Positions 6,469 through 10,395 of a stretch of 10,395 nucleotides of DNA are shown here, piece by piece. Each line of letters begins with the position of its first letter. The stretch's first letter is position 1. The notes under the pieces were generated by a model. It was given only the letters and a program-made list of their open reading frames with translations, was not told where the DNA came from and did not search any database. The stretch is from an uncultured Clostridia bacterium (GTDB lineage: Bacteria; Bacillota_A; Clostridia; Christensenellales; Aristaeellaceae), in assembly GCA_946613955.1 (NCBI GenBank), contig CAMOGC010000042.1, positions 1 to 10,395 of the forward strand, written 5' to 3'. The translations under genes were made by a program, and so were the position numbers.

Positions 6469-7587
6469 TTACCACCGGCCGCCATAGGGATAGCAATATC
6501 CGTAGTACTCCCAGGAATCATAATCGTCGTCCCCATCGTCCCAGTAATCGTAATAGCTGTAATCGTCCTGATACCAGGGGATGGCGCAGAAATCATTGTC
6601 ATAGTCGTCATAGCCGTTGCCGTAACCGCCGCTCAGGTCATAGCTGCTGTCAAACCAGCTGCCCGTCCCGCCGGAGGAGGATGGCCCGTTGGAGCCGCCG
6701 GAGGTGCCGCCGGAGGTGGTGCTGTAAATCAGCACGGGGCCGCTTCCCCCGGCGGAGTTGTTTCCGGCCGGAGCCGCTGTCGTCGTGCTCCCCTGGGTCT
6801 GGCCGATCAGCACGGGGCCGCCGCTCCCCGCGGAGCCGTTTCCGGCCGGGGCGGCTGTCGTCGCCGCGCTCACCTGGGCCTGGTTGTCCTCCGGCTTCGT
6901 CGTCTCCGGGGTCTGTGCCTGATTCTGACCGCCCGCCTGGATCGGCAGGGGGGTTCCGCTGGGATGCAGGGCCGCCTGAATCACGGCTGAAACGCGGTTC
7001 TGCCACCCGTTGGCGAAGGAGGCGCTCTTCCGCAGCTCCGCGGCATTTTCCCCGGCGATCATGGCGGTCACGTTCTCAAACAGCGCATAATAGGCGTTTA
7101 TCGTTTCATCGTCGAAGCTGTTGGCGGAAGCCACCACGGAAACCGTGATCACCAGGCCGTCGAAAACCATGATCTGAAGGCAGACAGCGTTGCCATTGGC
7201 GTCCCTTCCGCTGAGCAGGAAGGGGTTCAGTTCCTCCCCGTTCTCCGGGAAAAAAGGGATCCGCTCGAAGGCTGTCATCCCGCCTGAAATCAGCTGACTG
7301 TAATAGCCGAAGAGAGACGATACTTCCTTCTCCGGCAGTGTCCCGGTATAATAGCCTTCGCAATCCTCCACAAAGGTCAGGGCGAATTCATACGCCACGT
7401 CCTTCCGGTTGTTCAGGGAAAAGAGGATGTCCACAGCCTCCTCGCCGGAATTGTCCCGGAAAACGGACATTCCCTCCGGGAGGGTCAAATCTGTCTCCAG
7501 CTGGGAGATGGTATAGCTTTCAGCGCCGGCGAATGCCCATCCCGCCACCATCATCAGGCTCAGCCAAACAGCAATTGCTCTCTTCAT
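6469..7587 (-). CDS. Secreted protein with Gly/Ser/Thr repeats and Asp/Tyr-rich C-terminal tail
   Basis: I do not recognise a family for the whole protein (372 aa). Residues 1-20 or 1-23 form a signal peptide (MKRAIAVWLSLMMVAGWAFA). Residues about 24-200 make one compact domain starting YTISQLETDLTLPEGMSVF, reminiscent of PsbP/Mog1-like folds, with no catalytic motif visible. Residues 205-310 are a flexible linker rich in Gly, Ser, Thr, Ala and Gln, including a two-copy unit of about 26 residues (TTAAPAGN then GPVLI). The last 62 residues (311-372) hold 15 Asp, 15 Tyr, 5 Trp and 2 Cys, strongly acidic and aromatic. There is no sortase motif or C-terminal membrane anchor. The ATG at 7587 follows GGAAAGGAG by 10 nt. 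It lies 134 bp downstream of the protease gene on the same strand with no clear terminator between, so cotranscription is likely. Possible roles are substrate, inhibitor or scaffold for neighbouring exported enzymes, or metal binding by the tail; all are guesses. Confidence 0.82.
   Translation of the reverse strand: MKRAIAVWLSLMMVAGWAFAGAESYTISQLETDLTLPEGMSVFRDNSGEEAVDILFSLNNRKDVAYEFALTFVEDCEGYYTGTLPEKEVSSLFGYYSQLISGGMTAFERIPFFPENGEELNPFLLSGRDANGNAVCLQIMVFDGLVITVSVVASANSFDDETINAYYALFENVTAMIAGENAAELRKSASFANGWQNRVSAVIQAALHPSGTPLPIQAGGQNQAQTPETTKPEDNQAQVSAATTAAPAGNGSAGSGGPVLIGQTQGSTTTAAPAGNNSAGGSGPVLIYSTTSGGTSGGSNGPSSSGGTGSWFDSSYDLSGGYGNGYDDYDNDFCAIPWYQDDYSYYDYWDDGDDDYDSWEYYGYCYPYGGRW
6728..6883 (-). 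repeat. Two-copy tandem repeat (75 and 78 bp) inside the secreted protein gene
   Basis: Copies at 6728-6802 and 6806-6883 both begin ATCAGCACGGGGCCGC on the plus strand and end CTGGG-YCTGG, differing by point changes and a one-codon insertion. In the protein they give two copies of a Gly/Ser/Thr/Ala linker unit (about residues 236-261 and 262-287). The frame is preserved, so this is an in-frame linker expansion. Confidence 0.85.
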
Positions 7588-7721
7588 GGGTTTCTGGCTC
7601 CTTTCCGGGTTTTTCTCAATTCATATCCTTCTTCAGCATCAACAAGACCGCTTTGGCCGCTGCAGCCATATTTCCTGCTGCTCAGACGCGTTCTATCCGC
7701 GCGGCCCTGCGGCCTTATTCC

Positions 7722-9710
7722 TCACAGCTCAAATTCCACAAAATCGCTCAGTGTGCTGTGTCCAAAGATGTCGTTGAACACAAAACAGAACATCATGTGG
7801 AAGGTATCCTGATCCTTCGGGAGCTGTTCGTAGGTAACCGTCATGCCTTCCTTCCAGATGATTTCCTCCCCCTCGAACAGCGTTTCCTCCAGGTCGGCTT
7901 CCTCCGGCGCGTCCGGTTCTTCGTAATACATGGTATAGACGGGGAAAATGCTGTCTCCCTCCTTCAGGGGCGTCGCCGTCCGGATCGGAAGGCCGCTGCT
8001 GTCATAGCCTGCATTGGCTCCGATCACCCGGCCCTCCGTTCTGCCGGCCGGGAAAACCACCACAAGATAGGTATATTCCCCGTTCAGCTTCACCGGCATC
8101 AGGCTGCGGCGGCTGTTTTCGTTGCTGCTCTGATCGTACAGCACAACGATCTGTTCCCCGAAAATCGGCCAGCTCCCGTCAAACAGAGAGACAACCTCCC
8201 CCGTTTCCCAGTTGATGCGGTTGTTTCGCATCAGCCCGAAATCCACAAAGCAGGTCAGTTCATCATCGCTTTCGTCCGCCAGCAGCATGCCCTCCACATA
8301 ATCCAGGTTCGCCAGATCCTCTTTTTTCAGTGTCGCCGAGAAGCCGTATTCGTTCTCGCTGACGGCGGTTTCGGTTTCCGTCGGAGGCTCCGCCTGCTGG
8401 TATTCCCCGGCGGCTTCATTCCAGACCGTGGCCGTGCCGCCCGGGGTATAGGCAAAGGAAGGAAGGCCCGTCAGGGTTGTTCCCGTGGGGAGCTGCTGGG
8501 GTGTGGACGCGCTGAAGGTGTAGCTTCCTCCCAGGATTGTGTCGGTATATCCATTGATAAAATCGATCCAGTTGGGGATATAGGCGGAAAAATCGAATCC
8601 GCCGCGATAATCGGATATTTCCCGCATCGTGTCCTGAGGCAGCAGCACGGCCAGGCCGGAAAGGGTGTTCAGGTTGTCCGTCTGGGCGGAAACGATCAGC
8701 GCTTTGGACAGCATGCGCCGGGCCTCCGCCGCGCTTTCGGGCGCAAAGGAGGCATAGGCATCCAGAACCGCCCCCATGTCCACCATGTCCCAGCTGCCGT
8801 CGTCGAAGGAGCCGAAGGTGTACATCCGGCTGCGGCCCCGGCGAATGGCCGCAATGTTGCCTCCTTTGATCTCCTGCACCATGTAGGCGGTAAAGTTTTC
8901 CATATGGCGGATCAGGTCGGGCATCTCCCGCAGGGAAATGGCGCTCAGGGTCAGATAATCGTCGGGCGTATCCGCCAGTCCCGCCTCCATAAAGCTTTCC
9001 ACGATTTTCCGGCAAAGGTCGGCGTTGGACATCTCCGGCTGCCGATCCAGCGCCTGTATCCAGGGCGTATAGTGCCATCCTATGCCCGGCTCCAGCTCCT
9101 CGCTGGCGACGAAGCACTCGATCGGATAGTTGGAGAGCATGGCGGCCATCTCATAGGTCGCCATCATGCAGGCATCGCATCCGAAAATATCAATATGAAA
9201 CCGCTCGCCCCATTTGCTGTAGGCCCGGTACAGCGCGTTGTTGATCTCCACCAGCGTCAGTCCATCCTCGTCCCGGGTGGTGGCGTCAAAGCAGATGCCC
9301 GCTTCCGTCCCCGCGCCGTGGTCCCAGAGGATGACGATCGTCCGATCCGCCGGAAAGCGTTCGAAACCGTAATCCAGAAATTCAAACAGGCTTTCCTCTG
9401 AACCCATGGATTTGTAGGGCCAGACCGTAAAATCTGTCATATTCCCGTTTTCGATAGCGAAGAGGTTGCGCTCGCCGGCCCGCAAATTTCGGTTGGTCCA
9501 GCTTTTTGCGCCTCCGGCCAGAACGACAATGTTGACATTCTCCCCGGCGCTGGCTTTCGCCATTTCCTCCATGTCCACGCAGGCGTCATCGGAAAGATCC
9601 GCGCCGCACATATAGACAAGAATCGTCGTGCTTTTCTCCGCCGAAGCCCAGGAGCACAGCAGCAGAAGCAGCAGCGCGGTGGCCGCGATCATGATCAATC
9701 CTTTTTTCAA
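7722..9710 (-). CDS. Secreted clostripain-family (peptidase family C11) cysteine protease
   Basis: This exported protein of 662 residues carries the C11 peptidase pattern: signal peptide 1-24 (hydrophobic 7-19, ending WASA), the family's opening TTILVYMCGADLSDDA (28-43), ILWDHGAG with catalytic His131, and FGCDACMMATYE with catalytic Cys181. The 50-residue His-Cys spacing fits the compact C11 enzymes. C11 peptidases usually cleave after Arg or Lys and self-process; that specificity is not directly visible here. After a Thr/Glu-rich linker near 440, residues about 450-662 form a beta-rich domain I cannot name, found after the peptidase part in related clostridial proteins by general impression only. 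The start is TTG at 9710: GGAGGAGG (9718-9725) lies 7 nt before it and it supplies the Lys-Lys of the signal peptide, whereas the ATG six codons later would lose both. The upstream leader suggests regulation by attenuation. Confidence 0.9.
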   Translation of the reverse strand: MKKGLIMIAATALLLLLLCSWASAEKSTTILVYMCGADLSDDACVDMEEMAKASAGENVNIVVLAGGAKSWTNRNLRAGERNLFAIENGNMTDFTVWPYKSMGSEESLFEFLDYGFERFPADRTIVILWDHGAGTEAGICFDATTRDEDGLTLVEINNALYRAYSKWGERFHIDIFGCDACMMATYEMAAMLSNYPIECFVASEELEPGIGWHYTPWIQALDRQPEMSNADLCRKIVESFMEAGLADTPDDYLTLSAISLREMPDLIRHMENFTAYMVQEIKGGNIAAIRRGRSRMYTFGSFDDGSWDMVDMGAVLDAYASFAPESAAEARRMLSKALIVSAQTDNLNTLSGLAVLLPQDTMREISDYRGGFDFSAYIPNWIDFINGYTDTILGGSYTFSASTPQQLPTGTTLTGLPSFAYTPGGTATVWNEAAGEYQQAEPPTETETAVSENEYGFSATLKKEDLANLDYVEGMLLADESDDELTCFVDFGLMRNNRINWETGEVVSLFDGSWPIFGEQIVVLYDQSSNENSRRSLMPVKLNGEYTYLVVVFPAGRTEGRVIGANAGYDSSGLPIRTATPLKEGDSIFPVYTMYYEEPDAPEEADLEETLFEGEEIIWKEGMTVTYEQLPKDQDTFHMMFCFVFNDIFGHSTLSDFVEFEL

Positions 9711-9717
9711 GCTTGTG

Positions 9718-9725
9718 CCTCCTCC
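9718..9725 (-). promoter_or_regulatory. Ribosome binding site that fixes the TTG start of the protease
   Basis: GGAGGAGG on the minus strand lies 7 nt before the TTG at 9710. The ATG at 9727 overlaps it but is out of frame. This very strong site offsets the weak start codon. Confidence 0.8.
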
Positions 9726-9829
9726 ATGCGGATGTCCAGAAAAACGATGTCATACAGCCCTTAACCGTTATTCATCCCCTCGCTCGGAACAGAAGTGCGA
9801 ATGCCCGGCCCCGTTCGCCCCATTGAGTA

Positions 9830-9875
9830 AAACAGAAAAAGGGAACCGCGGCCGACAATGGCCGAAGTTCCCTTC
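9830..9875 (-). terminator. Strong intrinsic terminator in the leader of the protease gene
   Basis: On the minus strand AAGGGAAC (9874-9867) pairs with GTTCCCTT (9846-9839). Inside it, CGGCC (9864-9860) pairs with GGCCG (9853-9849) around a 6-nt loop. A T-rich tail follows (TTTTTCTGTTTT, about 9840-9829). It stands 120 bp upstream of the protease TTG and downstream of a good promoter, so it either ends a short RNA or an upstream gene, or acts as an attenuator. On the plus strand the tail is poorer (TTCTCTGTTT). Confidence 0.85.
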
Positions 9876-9950
9876 TCTGTTTCATCTTTACTGAGCCTTC
9901 GCCGCGGCTTCCTCTTCACTTTTTTCCACCCTTTCTGTACTGGATTGTAC
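9832..9950 (-). ncRNA. Candidate short leader RNA (about 120 nt), possible attenuator
   Basis: The promoter at 9957-9984 and the terminator at 9830-9875 bound a transcript of about 120 nt with no convincing gene. It starts with a small hairpin (GTAC-N6-GTAC). GGAAGCCGCGGC (9912-9901) can pair with GCCGCGGTTCC in the 3' arm of the terminator (9852-9842), 11 pairs with one bulged G. That pairing would compete with the terminator, the hallmark of attenuation. I do not recognise a known riboswitch or T-box core. A free-standing small RNA is the alternative, and the promoter call could be wrong. Confidence 0.45.
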
Positions 9951-9980
9951 AGGATCATTATACAGATAGTAAAACGCAGA
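9888..9980 (-). pseudogene. Possible 3' remnant of a decayed gene (30 codons)
   Basis: Between an in-frame TGA (9983-9981) and TAA (9890-9888) one minus-strand frame reads FYYLYNDPVQSS and ends EKSEEEAAAKAQ, followed 14 bp later by the terminator. A charged Glu/Lys/Ala tail just ahead of a terminator looks like the natural end of a protein. There is no ATG, and the frame is closed upstream. It overlaps the predicted promoter and leader RNA, so the two readings compete. Confidence 0.25.
9935..9952. promoter_or_regulatory. Perfect 6-bp inverted repeat at the predicted transcription start
   Basis: CTGTAC (9935-9940) and GTACAG (9947-9952) flank a 6-bp spacer, just downstream of the -10 element at 9957-9962. 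The position fits a repressor operator, or a 5' stem on the leader RNA. Confidence 0.45.
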
Positions 9981-9984
9981 TCAA
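9957..9984 (-). promoter_or_regulatory. Sigma-A-type promoter reading toward the protease gene
   Basis: On the minus strand TTGATC (9984-9979) and a perfect TATAAT (9962-9957) are separated by 16 bp. Transcription should start near 9950. I found no better promoter between this one and the protease start at 9710, so it probably serves that gene through the terminator at 9830-9875. Confidence 0.6.
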
Positions 9985-9991
9985 CTGAGCG

Positions 9992-10019
9992 CGCGTAAAC
10001 ATCCGCTTTTCCGCGTAAA
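9992..10019 (-). repeat. Direct repeat TTTACGCG, 20-bp period, upstream of the -35 box
   Basis: On the minus strand TTTACGCG occurs at 10019-10012 and 9999-9992, two helical turns apart, and the nearer copy is 7 bp from the -35 element at 9984. This is the usual geometry of an activator site; LytTR-type regulators bind repeats of about this spacing, although the sequence itself does not identify one. Confidence 0.45.
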
Positions 10020-10047
10020 AGTCCGAAGGAGTCCGTATCGGCCTCCG

Positions 10048-10072
10048 CCGTTTCAGAAAGCGGGCGAAACGG
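10048..10072 (-). other. Inverted repeat downstream of the 75-aa gene
   Basis: CCGTTTC and GAAACGG form a perfect 7-bp stem around an 11-nt loop, 50 bp past the stop of the 75-residue protein gene. There is no T-tract after it, so it is not a standard intrinsic terminator; it might stabilise the mRNA end. Confidence 0.3.
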
Positions 10073-10121
10073 GACCGCCCTCAGGGATGTGCGTCCAGGC
10101 CCATGCGTTGATCCCCGGCGC

Positions 10122-10349
10122 TCAGACTTCCGCGTCCAGGATGTCGCCCAGCCATTCATGATAGGCCGCCAGCAGCGTCACTGTATTTGACAGGGCGCAC
10201 TCGATGGCCGTGGCCAGCAGCGTCGCTTCGTTTTCCGTAGGCTCAATCTGCGCTTCCTTCAGCTTTTCCCGGATGTTCTGATAAACAACTTCGGTCATTT
10301 CGTCCTTGTCGGTGGCCTCGGCGAATTCTTCAAATGACGGTAGCTTCAT
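10122..10349 (-). CDS. Small acidic hypothetical protein, 75 aa
   Basis: I do not recognise the family. The protein starts MKLPSFEEFAEATDKDEMTE and is acidic, soluble and predicted mostly helical, with an amphipathic stretch over about 20-35 and a hydrophobic helix about 43-62 (ATLLATAIECALSNTV and on), which suggests a small helical bundle or a dimer. There is no signal peptide and only one cysteine. The ATG at 10349 follows AAAGGAG (10365-10359) by 9 nt. The frame extends a little further upstream, but the ATG at 10358 overlaps the ribosome binding site. The good binding site, sensible composition and clean stop make a real gene likely. No strong terminator follows before 9875, so its transcripts might run into the protease leader. 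Confidence 0.72.
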   Translation of the reverse strand: MKLPSFEEFAEATDKDEMTEVVYQNIREKLKEAQIEPTENEATLLATAIECALSNTVTLLAAYHEWLGDILDAEV

Positions 10350-10375
10350 GGTATGCATCTCCTTTCTTTTTTCGC

Positions 10376-10381
10376 ATGATA
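10376..10381 (-). promoter_or_regulatory. Possible -10 element of the 75-aa gene
   Basis: TATCAT on the minus strand lies about 27 nt before the ATG at 10349; TATGGT just upstream is an alternative. The matching -35 element would lie past the window end, so the call cannot be completed. Confidence 0.35.
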
Positions 10382-10395
10382 CCATAATCCGGATG

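Noticed and set aside
7338..9401. 687-codon plus-strand frame opposite the protease gene
   Set aside because: It is an antisense shadow with low-complexity composition, and it also runs across the intergenic gap, which a real gene would be unlikely to do here.
9761..9919. 52-codon frame from a GTG with a partial ribosome binding site, running through the leader terminator
   Set aside because: Composition is not protein-like and part of it encodes the hairpin. A leader peptide role is conceivable but cannot be supported.

Overview
This is about 10.4 kb of a GC-rich bacterial chromosome. The very G-rich ribosome binding sites, sigma-A-type promoters, Gram-positive signal peptides and the family mix (a CotH-type protein, a clostripain-type C11 peptidase and an NlpC/P60-like hydrolase) suggest a Clostridia-class Firmicute, perhaps a gut or rumen lineage such as Christensenellales. 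That placement is inference. I see no rRNA, tRNA, CRISPR array, transposase or phage gene.

Layout: (1) 1-2037, plus strand: a sigma-A promoter, a phosphoglucomutase/phosphomannomutase gene (140-1792), a tail holding decayed copies of the gene's own 3' end, and a strong terminator. (2) 2049-2645, minus strand: a 176-residue cytoplasmic protein of unknown function with its own promoter. (3) 2646-3030: a non-coding divergent region. (4) 2968-6381, plus strand: a likely two-gene operon for secreted proteins, a CotH-fold kinase-like protein with lamin-tail and chitobiase-C-like domains, followed by an NlpC/P60-like cysteine hydrolase. (5) 6377-6426: a terminator shared by convergent genes, working best on the minus strand. 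(6) 6469-9710, minus strand: a clostripain-family protease gene, then a secreted protein with Gly/Ser/Thr-rich repeats and an Asp/Tyr-rich tail. (7) 9728-10019: a regulatory leader for the protease gene, with promoter, upstream direct repeats, a palindrome at the transcription start, an intrinsic terminator and a possible antiterminator. (8) 10122-10349, minus strand: a 75-residue acidic protein of unknown function.

How they may work together: four consecutive genes (3031-9710) encode exported proteins: a possible extracellular Ser/Thr kinase, a possible wall hydrolase, a protease, and a Ser/Thr-rich protein that could be substrate or scaffold. The order suggests a cell-surface modification module, but the two halves face each other and nothing in the sequence proves a functional link. 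The sugar-phosphate mutase is a housekeeping gene with its own promoter and terminator.

The two observations most worth checking are the candidate transcription attenuator ahead of the protease gene and the degenerate repeats of the mutase C-terminus just past its stop codon.
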